Origin: a bacterium
GTDB lineage: Bacteria; Vulcanimicrobiota; Vulcanimicrobiia; Vulcanimicrobiales; Vulcanimicrobiaceae
NCBI GenBank assembly: GCA_021832345.1
Contig: JAKBKY010000005.1
Location: forward strand, 101,913 to 165,912
Direction: 5' to 3'
DNA length: 64,000 nucleotides
In this document: one piece after another, positions 32,936 to 42,200 of the stretch
Numbering within the stretch: position 1 is the stretch's first letter
How the letters are laid out: every line of letters begins with the position of its first letter
Position numbers and translations under genes: made by a program
The notes under the pieces: generated by a model
What the model saw: only the letters and a program-made list of their open reading frames with translations
The model's database searches: none
Told to the model about the DNA's origin: nothing

Positions 32936-34747
32936 ATGAACTCCGAAGAACAGCGTCTTACCGCGCGCTCACTCTTTGAGGGACTTCCCGACGCGGTTAT
33001 CCTCTACGATCGGGCAGGTTCTCTGCTCGATGCCAACGATGCTGCCTGCGAACTGGTGCGCCGCCGGCGCGAAGAGATCGTGGGCGAATCTTTTCGCCAC
33101 CACGTGCCGGCCGCAGATGTTGCGCGTCTAGAACGTGCCGTGGCCGCGGCGCTTGAGGATGGCAACGATCACCTCGAAACGACGCTGCGGCGTTCCGATG
33201 GAGCGATCATCCCGGTGGAGTGTGCGATCTTTGCGGCCAAATGCGACCGGGAGATCGTCGGGTTCTTTGCGCACGTCCGCGACACGGCGGCCCTGCACTC
33301 GGCCGAAGAGGCGCTCGGCGTCAACCAAGAGCGTTTCCGCTCGCTTTTTGAGTACCATCCCGACGGGATCATGGAGCTCAAAGGCTCGGGGGCGATCTCG
33401 CGCGTCAACGTTTCGCTCGAGAGCGAGCTAGGCTTCTACGGCGAGCAACTCGTCGGAAAGGCTTGGACCGAGATCATGGCGCCTGAGTCACGAGCCGATG
33501 CCGATGATGCGCTGCGCGCGGTCGGGCGAGGCGAAGCGGTGCAGTTCGATGCACTGTTGCTCGACCGGCTGGGGAATCGTATCGACGTTCAGATGAAGCT
33601 GGTGCCGTTGGTCGTCGGAAAGCAAACGCTCGGCGCATACGCGATCGCGCGCGACGTGACCGCGCAGCGCGCCGCAGAACGGGCGATCGAACGGCAGAGC
33701 GAACGGATTCGGAGTCTCTATCTCGTTGCCGCGGGACACGGGGAGTCGTTGGACCGCCAGATCGAAGACGCGCTGGCGCTGGGCACCCGCATGTTCGGTT
33801 TTGATTTCGGCTACGTCGCGCGATTCGACGGCGATCTGCTGCGGATCGAGAGCGCCTGCGGCAAGGAGAGCCCCATCGTTGTCGGCAGCGTCTTGGAGCT
33901 GGCGACGTCGCTCTCGCGCCATCTGCGCAACCGCACCGTGCTGGATGTCCCGGATTTGGAGGCGCCCGAATGGCAGGGCGATCCGCTGCGTGCCGATGCG
34001 CCGTGGCGCTCGTACTTTGCGGTGCAGTTGCTGGTCAATCGCGAGCCGTATGGGGCCTTGGTCTTCACGAAGGTTGCGCCGCGAGGCGGCCCGCTTGACG
34101 TGCACGACCTTGACCTCGTCTCGCTGCTCGGTCTCTTTGTGGCGGCCGCGCTCGAGCGGCGGCTCCATGCTCAGCGGATCGAGCAACTTGCTTTCAACGA
34201 TGCATTGACGGGTCTGCCCAATCGCGTCCTCTTCGACGATCGCCTCCATCAGGTGCTCTCGACCGCGCGGCGGTATCAACGTGATTTCTCCGTTATGTAT
34301 CTTGACATCGATCACTTCAAGCAAATCAACGATCAGTATGGGCATGCGGTCGGAGATCGCGTCCTGGCCGCCGTTGCCCAACGCCTGCGGGAAACCTTGC
34401 GCGAGAGTGACACGGTCGCTCGTTTCGGCGGGGATGAGTTCACGGTGCTGCAACCGATCGTCGACGGAGCGGCGGATGCCGCGGACCTGGCGCGCAAGAT
34501 CGGCGCCGCACTCCAAGCCCCCATCCTCATCGATGGTGTTTCTCACGATGTCCGGGTTAGCACCGGAATCGCTCTCTATCCGGCCGACGGCACCGATGCC
34601 CAAGTACTCATGCGAGAGGCCGACCGCGCCCTCTACCAGGCCAAACATGCCGGCCGTAATCGCTGGCGCTTCGCCAATGAAGAGGTGGCTCGTGCCACCT
34701 TGCGCCAGCCGCGAAAAACGACCGAGCGCCCGTCACGACCCGAGTGA
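32936..34747 (+). CDS. PAS-PAS-GAF-GGDEF diguanylate cyclase
   Basis: A 603-residue soluble cyclase making cyclic di-GMP. Two PAS domains (FEGLPDAVILYDRAGSLLDA at about 12; FEYHPDGIMELKGSG at about 140) are followed by a GAF domain (about 255-420) and a C-terminal GGDEF domain. The active site reads RFGGDEFTVL, and an RESD allosteric I-site lies five residues before it, so product feedback inhibition is expected. No EAL domain. ATG 32936 is chosen because the PAS domain starts soon after and the upstream frame is low complexity. Nearby biofilm-type genes (flagellin, fibre, Pel-like) are plausible outputs. Confidence 0.9.
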   Translation: MNSEEQRLTARSLFEGLPDAVILYDRAGSLLDANDAACELVRRRREEIVGESFRHHVPAADVARLERAVAAALEDGNDHLETTLRRSDGAIIPVECAIFAAKCDREIVGFFAHVRDTAALHSAEEALGVNQERFRSLFEYHPDGIMELKGSGAISRVNVSLESELGFYGEQLVGKAWTEIMAPESRADADDALRAVGRGEAVQFDALLLDRLGNRIDVQMKLVPLVVGKQTLGAYAIARDVTAQRAAERAIERQSERIRSLYLVAAGHGESLDRQIEDALALGTRMFGFDFGYVARFDGDLLRIESACGKESPIVVGSVLELATSLSRHLRNRTVLDVPDLEAPEWQGDPLRADAPWRSYFAVQLLVNREPYGALVFTKVAPRGGPLDVHDLDLVSLLGLFVAAALERRLHAQRIEQLAFNDALTGLPNRVLFDDRLHQVLSTARRYQRDFSVMYLDIDHFKQINDQYGHAVGDRVLAAVAQRLRETLRESDTVARFGGDEFTVLQPIVDGAADAADLARKIGAALQAPILIDGVSHDVRVSTGIALYPADGTDAQVLMREADRALYQAKHAGRNRWRFANEEVARATLRQPRKTTERPSRPE

Positions 34748-36025
34748 GGGGAAGATTGTTTGCAGCGTCGAGACGACCGTCAAGACGCCGACGATGATCG
34801 CGGTAGCCCAGGCAACGATGTTGAAGAAGTAGCCGTTCGTCCAGCGTCCCATCAGGTGCTTGTTGTTGATGAGTAACAGCATGAGAACCAAGACGATCGG
34901 CAAGAGTGCGCCGTTGAGGACCTGCGAGTAGAAGATGATCGCCAGCAGTGGAGCGCCGGGAATCAAGACGGCTCCCGCGCCGATAACGATCAGTGCGAGA
35001 TAGAATCCGTAGAAGATCGGGGCGTCCTTGAAGCGATTATCGACGCCGCGCTCAAAACCAAAGGCTTCGCAGACGTAGTAGGCGGTTGAGAGCGGCAGGA
35101 TCGAGGCGGTAAAGATCGCGGCGTTGAGCAAGCCGATGGCAAAGAGCAGTGAAGCGAACTTTCCGGCCAGCGGTGTCAGCGCTGCGGCTACATCTGCTGC
35201 GCCGGTGATGACCAGGGGATGTACGGCATGAAGGTTGTAGAAGTAGATCGTTGCGGCGCTGGAGACGATGATGAAGAATGCAATGATGTCGGTGATCACC
35301 GATCCGAGGATGACGTCCATGCGGGAGTACGGGTAATCCGCCTCGCGCACACCTTTGTCCACCACCGCCGACTGAATATAGAACTGCATCCAAGGAGAGA
35401 TGGTCGTGCCGATGACGCCGATGGCCATCAGCAGATAGGCTTTGGTTGGGGTAAAGTGTGGGAAGAGCGTCTGGTGAAACACGTCATTCCAGTTGGGATG
35501 AACGAGGATCCCGCTGACCACGTAGGCGAGGTAGACGACGCAGAACCCGAAGAAGATGCGCTCGACGACCTTATAGTTGCCGCGCGTGACGGCGAAGAAG
35601 ACGAATGCGGCAGTGAGGGGCACGAGCAGATACTGCGAGAGGATGGGCACATAGGTTTGCAAGATCGGCGCCGCCGAAGCGATGCCGGCAAACTCCGCAG
35701 CGGTGTTGCCGAGGTCGCCGAAAACGAAGAGGAGCAAGACCCAGAAGGTCACCTTGACGCCGAAGTTCTCGCGGATGAGGTCCGCCAGCCCCTTGCCGGT
35801 CACGGCGCCCATCCGAGCGCACATCTCCTGGGTGACGATCAGAGCGAGGGTGACGGGGATGAGGAGCCAGAGGAGCGTGTAGCCGAACTGCGCTCCGGCC
35901 AAAGAGTAGGTCGCGATGCCGCCGACGTCGTTATCGGCGTTGGCGGTAATGATGCCGGGGCCGACGATCGAAAGAAACATCAGCACCGAGCGCAGCATCA
36001 GGCGCGCACGCAGGGAGAGCTTCAT
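34733..36025 (-). CDS. NRAMP-fold transporter with non-canonical metal site, probably Mg2+
   Basis: A 430-residue SLC11/NRAMP-family transporter with about eleven helices. Helix 1 reads VGPGIITANADNDVGGIAT: the canonical DPGN is D33-V-G-G36 here, so the ligand Asn is lost. Helix 6 reads GTTISPWMQFY in place of GATVMPH, so the sulfur ligand Met is lost (Ser210 by alignment). Such losses characterise NRAMP-related Mg2+ transporters rather than Mn2+/Fe2+ carriers. The gene follows the PRC/MgtE_N/CBS gene under an M-box riboswitch, which supports Mg2+. The start 36025 lies 5 bp from that gene's stop. Its 3' end overlaps the convergent cyclase gene by 15 bp. Confidence 0.88.
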   Translation of the reverse strand: MKLSLRARLMLRSVLMFLSIVGPGIITANADNDVGGIATYSLAGAQFGYTLLWLLIPVTLALIVTQEMCARMGAVTGKGLADLIRENFGVKVTFWVLLLFVFGDLGNTAAEFAGIASAAPILQTYVPILSQYLLVPLTAAFVFFAVTRGNYKVVERIFFGFCVVYLAYVVSGILVHPNWNDVFHQTLFPHFTPTKAYLLMAIGVIGTTISPWMQFYIQSAVVDKGVREADYPYSRMDVILGSVITDIIAFFIIVSSAATIYFYNLHAVHPLVITGAADVAAALTPLAGKFASLLFAIGLLNAAIFTASILPLSTAYYVCEAFGFERGVDNRFKDAPIFYGFYLALIVIGAGAVLIPGAPLLAIIFYSQVLNGALLPIVLVLMLLLINNKHLMGRWTNGYFFNIVAWATAIIVGVLTVVSTLQTIFPSLGS

Positions 36026-36029
36026 CGGC

Positions 36030-37331
36030 CTAGTGTACCGGCTCGTGGGGGCGCGGCTGAGCGTGGCGTATGGTGAAGCGGGGCAGCCGTTTGGCAACCT
36101 CTTCCGGCATAATCGCGTCGATGGCGTCATCGACCGTGACGATGCCGAGCATCTTCCCTTCGCTATTCACGACCGGCACGGCGAGCAGATCGTACTTGGC
36201 AATGATGGCGGCGACATCGATCGCCGTGGTCTCGGGAGAGACGCAGACCACGTCGGTCTCCATGATGCGGTCGATGAAGGCCGTCGGCAACGCCAGCAGG
36301 AGGATTCGCAGTGAGAGAACGCCGAGCAGCGTGTCGGCCTTATCGACGACGTAGAGATAGTAGATAAACTCCGAGGAGGGGGCGATCTCCCGGATCTTGC
36401 GAATCGTAGCGGCCGTCGTGCGATGCGGATATATCCAGGTGTAGTTCGTGGTCATCAACCCGCCGGCGGTGTCGTCGTCGTACTTGACGAGCTCGCGTAG
36501 CTCGCCCGCAGTGTACTCATTCATCTCCGCCAACAGTTGCAATTGCTGCTCTTCGGGCAGTTCCGCGAGCAGGTCGGCGGCGTCGTCGGAATCCATCTCT
36601 TCGATGATGTCGGCGGCGCGTTCGCTGCCGATATCCGCGATCAGCGCCTTTTGCGTATCGAGGTCAAGGTGCTCGAAGGCATCGGCCGCCGTCTCGTCGT
36701 CGAGTTGCCGGACGACGGCAAGGGCATCGCGTTTGGAGAGATCTTCGATGATATCGGCCAGCTCCGAAGGGTGGAGCCGGGCAAGCTTGTTCTCCGTCAC
36801 CGACAGGCGAACTTGGGAGGGATTGGGCTCCCGGATCGGTGCTACCGAATCCCACGCGATCATGGAGCGCGGGACACGTTTGTAGAGCGCCGGGGTAAAG
36901 CGCCGCCCAAACGATTTGAGTCCGAGGCGGCGCAGGAGGCCCGCAAAGCCGATATCGGCGGCGACCACCCGCAAGTGTCCACCGGAACCGGCGACCTCGA
37001 TGTCGTTAATGCGGACGACCTTGCGGCCGTCGACGTCAACGATCTGCTTATCGAGTAGGTCGGCGACGAGGTAGAGAGCCTCATCGTCCGGTGGAGCCGG
37101 CTGTGTCGGAGCCATCGTGAGCGCGACGGTGCCGTTGCGGTCGGCATCGGCGACCGTCTCGATGGGGGCGTAGCGCGTTCCCATCGAGGTGCGAATCAGC
37201 AACCCGTCGATCTGCGGGAAGGTGTCGTTGGGCTCTCGCACCAGAAAATCGGTCACGCGGCCGATCGGCAGGTCGTCGATGGTCGCTTGACGCCCAACCA
37301 GTTCGGAGATAAACCCCTCGGCAAACGCCAT
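36030..37331 (-). CDS. Soluble PRC-barrel/MgtE_N/CBS protein, probable Mg2+ sensor for the NRAMP-like carrier
   Basis: A 433-residue cytoplasmic protein with no membrane helices. Two PRC-barrel-like domains (about 8-80 and 88-165) are followed by an MgtE N-domain of helical repeats (LHPSELADIIEDLSKRDALA, DAADLLAELPEEQQLQLL) and a CBS pair (about 295-415; DTAGGLMTTNYTW, AVPVVNSEGKMLGIVTVDDA). In MgtE channels the N and CBS domains bind Mg2+ and gate the pore; here the pore domain is absent and an NRAMP-like gene follows 4 bp later. The start is set by an AGGAGGG site. It is preceded by an M-box riboswitch and terminator. Confidence 0.9.
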   Translation of the reverse strand: MAFAEGFISELVGRQATIDDLPIGRVTDFLVREPNDTFPQIDGLLIRTSMGTRYAPIETVADADRNGTVALTMAPTQPAPPDDEALYLVADLLDKQIVDVDGRKVVRINDIEVAGSGGHLRVVAADIGFAGLLRRLGLKSFGRRFTPALYKRVPRSMIAWDSVAPIREPNPSQVRLSVTENKLARLHPSELADIIEDLSKRDALAVVRQLDDETAADAFEHLDLDTQKALIADIGSERAADIIEEMDSDDAADLLAELPEEQQLQLLAEMNEYTAGELRELVKYDDDTAGGLMTTNYTWIYPHRTTAATIRKIREIAPSSEFIYYLYVVDKADTLLGVLSLRILLLALPTAFIDRIMETDVVCVSPETTAIDVAAIIAKYDLLAVPVVNSEGKMLGIVTVDDAIDAIMPEEVAKRLPRFTIRHAQPRPHEPVH

Positions 37332-37358
37332 CGTGTCCCTCCTCTCCGCGCGCAGAAG

Positions 37359-37390
37359 AAAAAAAGCCGGGTCGCTCGCTGCGGCCGGCT
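37359..37390 (-). terminator. Intrinsic terminator of the M-box leader
   Basis: On the minus strand, AGCCGG (37385-37390) pairs with CCGGCT (37365-37370), followed by a run of seven or more U. It sits between the M-box aptamer and the start codon at 37331, the expected place for transcription attenuation when Mg2+ is high. Confidence 0.85.
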
Positions 37391-37426
37391 CGGGCGGTTG
37401 ACGGAATGCACTTCACGCAAAGGCGC

Positions 37427-37598
37427 TACCTCCGTCGCCGTCGAGCTTTGGCACCACGCGTCGTAGAACCCACTACCGGGTTCAGCCGCATTAGGCGACG
37501 CCTTGAGTCGGCGAGGCCTGGTCTACCCACTTGGCGTCTCTCGACGTTTCGGGGCAGCGGCGTGTGTATCGCGTGGACGCCTCACCTAGCGAGGTATC
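37427..37598 (-). ncRNA. M-box (ykoK) Mg2+ riboswitch
   Basis: The minus-strand leader matches the M-box element by eye: GCTAGGTGAGGC, then CCGCTGCCCCGAAA, CGTCGAGAGACGCCAA, GTGGGTAGACCAGGC, a CCTAATGCGGC segment and the 3' piece GGTGCCAAAGCTCGACGG. P1 is formed by TACCTC (5') and GAGGTA (3', 37427-37432). It is followed by an intrinsic terminator and the PRC/MgtE_N/CBS gene. Confidence 0.92.
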
Positions 37599-37665
37599 CT
37601 CTGCCTTCAAGTATAGACGCTACCGTCAACCCAGGGCAATGCCTAGGCGCGACGAGCCGTCTGCG

Positions 37666-39027
37666 CTATCCTACCGCGGGGCTGGCGGCACCCAGCGCCT
37701 CGATGAGGAGTCTCGTCACGGTATGGGCGTCGGCGTGCATCTGCGCGAGTACGCTGGTGGCGACCTGTGTCAGGATGCGGTCTTGGGTGAGCGCCGCCAC
37801 GCTGGCCGCGACGTTGGTATCGCGAATGGAACTCTCCGAGGCGATCTGATTGACGATCTGCGTTGCGTTGGCGTTGGCGTCGTCTTGCAGCGCGATGGTC
37901 TGCGCGCCGATCTGCGATTGGAGTTGGCCGAGTTGCGTGATGGCGTTGGAGACGAGAAACTCGGCATCGGTCGCAGCGTAGATGTTGCTGGAGCTCTGCC
38001 CGGTCGGCAGATTCGTATTGGGATCGACTGTCTGCGGATCGAGGACGGAGATGGCGCTGATCCCCAGGGAGAGCGTGGAGAGCTGCGGCAACGTGAGGCT
38101 GACGGTGGTCCCTTCGCTGCCGCCCGAGTTGACGTTGAGCGCGTGGCCTTGCCCGGCGGCCTTCTGGCCGTAGACGACGAAGGCTTGCGCCACGCCGACG
38201 TCGTTCGGCGTGAGGTTGGCCAAGGTGAACTGCATCAGGATCTCGCTGCCCAGGGGCGTTGTGATCTGCGCGTTGACTTGCCCGATGTTGATGTTGATGG
38301 CGCTGGGCCCTTCAGTTTGCGGTGCGGCGCCGAAGGCCGGGTCGGTGGAGTAGGCGACGGCATCGATGGTATCGCCCGGGCCGATGTAGCCGACGCCGGG
38401 ATCGTAGGCGTTGTTGCTGTAGCCGGTGACATGGAACTCGATCAGCGAGTTCTGGATGTAGTAGCCCGGCGGGCCGACGCCCGGATCGATGATGAGCGGC
38501 GTCGGGTTGCCGAGGCCGTCGCCGTTGGTGACTTGCGTGGGGCCGACGCTGCCGTCGAGGTTCGGCGAAGCGGTGATCTCGGTGACCTGCGCCGCCTGTG
38601 CCGACGAGGTATCGAACAGGCCCCCGAAGAGCTGGAGCCCGTTGAAGTTCGTGTTGGTGGCGATGTGGTTGATCTCAAGCAGAAGTTGCTGGATCTCCGC
38701 TTGGATGGATTGGAGCTGGGACTGTGATTCGAGATCCGAGCGCGATTCAACGATCAGCGAACGGATGCGGATGAGGATGAGCTGGACGCTTTCAAGCGCG
38801 CCGTTCGCGACGGCGAGCAGGTTGTTCGCGGTCTGGACGTTTTGCACACCTTGTTGAAGGCCGCCGACGCGCGTTTGGATCGTCTGCGCGATCGCGTAGT
38901 CGGCAGGTGCATCAGCAGAACTCTGAACGCGAAGGCCGCTGGCCAACGCGCTCGTCTGTTTCTGTTGATCGAACAGCGTCCTCCCCAGGTTGAGTTCAAC
39001 CTGGCCGACGCCTGCCAGCACATCCAT
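37666..39027 (-). CDS. Flagellin-like protein
   Basis: A 453-residue flagellin. The N-terminal D0/D1 helices contain SALASGLRVQSSADAPADYAIA (written in parts: ALASGLRVQSSAD, then APADYAIA) and HIATNTNFNGLQLFGG, and the C-terminal helix contains SNAITQLGQLQSQIGAQ. The middle (about 150-360) is a beta-rich variable domain. The usual N-terminal INTN motif is replaced by VELNLGRTLFDQQ. The start 39027 is preferred for the GGAGGA site about 14 bases upstream; ATG 39072 would add 15 residues after a perfect hairpin (GGCAGGGA/TCCCTGCC, 39074-39092). No other flagellar gene is in the window. Confidence 0.85.
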   Translation of the reverse strand: MDVLAGVGQVELNLGRTLFDQQKQTSALASGLRVQSSADAPADYAIAQTIQTRVGGLQQGVQNVQTANNLLAVANGALESVQLILIRIRSLIVESRSDLESQSQLQSIQAEIQQLLLEINHIATNTNFNGLQLFGGLFDTSSAQAAQVTEITASPNLDGSVGPTQVTNGDGLGNPTPLIIDPGVGPPGYYIQNSLIEFHVTGYSNNAYDPGVGYIGPGDTIDAVAYSTDPAFGAAPQTEGPSAININIGQVNAQITTPLGSEILMQFTLANLTPNDVGVAQAFVVYGQKAAGQGHALNVNSGGSEGTTVSLTLPQLSTLSLGISAISVLDPQTVDPNTNLPTGQSSSNIYAATDAEFLVSNAITQLGQLQSQIGAQTIALQDDANANATQIVNQIASESSIRDTNVAASVAALTQDRILTQVATSVLAQMHADAHTVTRLLIEALGAASPAVG

Positions 39028-39249
39028 GCAGAGACTAGCTTCCTCCGTGAAACTCCCCTGTGTTCTCTCCATCGGCAGGGAGCGTCCCTGCCGTTAGTCC
39101 GGAGTGAGCCTTCCGTTGCCCGCGCCCACGTCCTGCCGAGCAACGTGACGGGTGATGGGCCCTGTGTTCGGATTCAGTAAAAGGGTCGCCCGGGGGGAGC
39201 AAAGCTCCGAAACACGGTAGAGGCTTTGAAGTTTATGCAAGGAGGCAAG
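39028..39249. other. Divergent promoter region between flagellin and fibre locus
   Basis: The 222 bp hold two palindromes: GGCAGGGA/TCCCTGCC close to the flagellin start, and GGAGCAAAGCTCC (39198-39210) about 40 bp before the usher-like gene. I could not match the region to a known riboswitch class or to a sigma-28 promoter. Confidence 0.45.
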
Positions 39250-42200
39250 GTGTGCCGCCGTCTTGGACGGCTCCTACGGGTCATCGGCGTGCTGGTGATG
39301 GCCTCGTCGTTTGCGGGCTCCTGCCTCTACGTGGCGCGGGGGTGGACACCGGCGCCAGGCCTCCCCAGGGCGTTCGCCCGGCTGGTCGCCGATGTTGCGG
39401 CCCCGAGCGGCGCTACGCCGAGTCCCAAGCCCACTGGGAGTGCCTCGCCCGGACCCAAGGCCCAGCACGGTGGTCCGGTGACGCTCTCGATCTTCGGGAA
39501 TCTCTCGATCGGCGAGCGCGTACAGCAGAGCAGCCGCGCGAGAATCGGGGCGACGCCCTTCCAGCAGAGCCAGAGCCAGGGCCTGGAGAACGCCGGGATG
39601 GTCATGGAGGCCCAGCGTCGCACGGAGGAGACAACGCTCTCCCTGCTGGCGCCGGTGGGCATCGGGCAGATCGGGGCCCGTTTCGGCCAGTTGCAGGCCA
39701 CCTACGCGACACCCCGCTTTGCGCTCACCTATGCCGGAGAGCCGCTCTCGGTCTTCGGGGCAGTGCCGTTGGGTAGTACCTTGCGCGGCTTCGCGTTGAC
39801 GGTGCCGTTTGGTTTGGCGGGAGACCTCACGGCCTTCCAAGGCAGCGCCATCGGCGAGAACTTGACGACCGCTCGGGTCGTCGGTATCCGCGCACGCCGC
39901 CTCGTGCGTGGGACCTTCTACGAGTTCGGTTATTCGCTAGCGAACATTCCGGCGATGAACGAGCGCATGAACTCGCTCGTCCTCGGGGAGACCCGCAGCA
40001 CCGGCAAGCTGACCGAGATCGCCGAGGGTGCGCTGCAGCACCGTTCGCTGCCGAGCGGCAACGTCGCCGGCTATGCCTATCAAGTTCGCTTGGATTATGG
40101 CGGGAACTCTTACTGGACGGTTTCGCTGCGCCGCGTCTCCGACGGCTTCCTGTCGCTCGGCAGTGGGTTGGACGCCGCAGACAGCCTGCTCTCGCTCGGG
40201 TATCGCGCCAACATCGGAAAGCGTCAGCTCGCACTCAGCCAGTCGTTCGAGACGACCGGCACCGGCGCCCAGCAGTACACTCAGCGGCTCGGCGCGCTCT
40301 CGTTCTCCGGAGAGGTTGGGTCGCGCGGGAACTTCGGCCTCATGCTGCAGAACCAGCGCACGATCGGCGCGGCGCTCAACGGCTGGAACGGCACCGGCGC
40401 GTTGCAAGTGGGCGCCGGCATCGGGCGCTCGTCGAACCTGTTGCTCGGGGTGCTGGCGACGCGCTCGACGTTCGTCTCGGCGGGGCCTCAGTCATCGGTG
40501 ACGCTGCAAGGTGCGTTTCAAACGCAGTTGGGGAGCCTCGCCGCGGTGCTGAACGGACAGCGCACCCGCTTGACGCAGAGCGGTCAGGTGCCTTCCGTTA
40601 TTCAGACGGTCGGCGCTCAGTTCGTACGGACCTTCGCGCGGTCGAGTCTCGGCGTCGGTGCGACACTGACGCACATCCAAACGCCGGTCTCCGATGCCGT
40701 TCAGACGACGCCGGAGATCACCGTCGGCCGGCGGATCTCACCTGCGATCTCGGTGCTCGCGACATTCGGCGAGCAGATCCTGCACGATCGCCTCAACCCT
40801 GCAAGCGACGGGAGCACGCGGCTCTTCAGCCTACAGCTCTCGGCGCCGTTTGCATTCGGCAACGGCGTGGTGCAAGGCCGTATCGATCCGCGTCTGCCGG
40901 CGACGATCACCGGTGTGGTCGTCGAAGACACCGGCTCGACGTCGCCGTATGCCGGCCAGTTCGGAAACGGTGCCGGCAACATCGCGGTCGTGCTCGATGG
41001 GCGCGTGGTGCAACGCACCGATTTAACCGGCCGCTTCCAGTTCAACTTCGTCTCGCCCGGCTTGCACGAGGTGCGGATCGAGAGCAGCTCCTTGCCGCGC
41101 GGCGTGACCGCCGATCAGCCGGTCATCTCGATCGAAGTTCAGGGTGGGCAGACCGCGCAGATTTTCTTTAGTCTCGGAACGTTTGGGTTGATTGAAGGGA
41201 GCGTCTACGGGCGTGACACCTCGGGTGGGTTGGTCCCCTTGCAGGGCGTGACGCTCACGCTCGACAGGAAGGGCGCGGTTACGCGAACCGGGCCCAACGG
41301 CAGCTACGCCTTCGGCCGCCTGAGCGCCGGTCGTCATACGGTGCAGGTGAACACCGCGTCGCTGCCGGCGACCGCTGCGTTTGCGCCGGGGCAGGCCACG
41401 CAGAGTGTCATCGTGCAGTCTGGGCAAGTTGCGAAGCTCAACTTTGTCGCGCAGACGCTCGGATCGATCGCGGGCAAGGTCATCTATGCGCTCGGCGCGC
41501 CCGGAAAAGTGAAAGCCGGCAGCGGCGTGCTGAACTCCTACGTTGTGGCGCAACCCGGCAACGAGGCGGCCATCGTCAACAGCGACGGCTCGTTCTTGCT
41601 CGACAACCTGCCGCCGGGTCACTATCGCGTCAAGGTGGACCCGGAGACCTTGCCGCAGGGTACCGGCAGTCAGAGCCCGGCGTCGCTCGTGAACCTGGCG
41701 GCAGGCGAGAACGTGCGCGGCCTGCTCTTTACGGTCGGCGCCGAGTCGAAGTCGGTCATCTTCACGTTCACGCAGGGAGCCGTCACACCGCCCAGCAGCC
41801 TGCGTTTGGCGCGGCCCGCGTTGCCGCCGGGCGGCGCGACGCGCGTGATCTTTACGGCTCCGAAGGCCGCGCGCGGGCAGATCCAAGCGTTCGGCAGATC
41901 GTATCCCCTGAGCTACGATCCTGCGCGCAAGGCGTGGACCGGCACGGTGCTGGTGCCGACCGATGCGCGTGCCGGGGCGGCGACCCTGCGGGCGACTGCG
42001 GGGAGCGCGCAGGCGCACGCGCGGCTCCGGGTCGATCCTGCGATGTCGATCCTCATTGCGCAGGTCTCACCTGCCGGCGCGGTTGTGGGGCAGTTTGTCG
42101 TCGCGCGGGTGCGCTTCCTCACCGAGGTCGCGCCGGGCGACACGATTCTCTGGGAGAACGGCGAGGTGACGCATCTGGGTAAGCCGAGTGCGGCAGGAGT

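Noticed and set aside
39093..39249. Possible cyclic di-GMP riboswitch before the usher-like gene (AGCAAAGCTCC recalls the GEMM receptor loop)
   Set aside because: The obligatory CACGCACAGGGCAAACC part and the GGGACGCAAAGCC spacing are absent on both strands.
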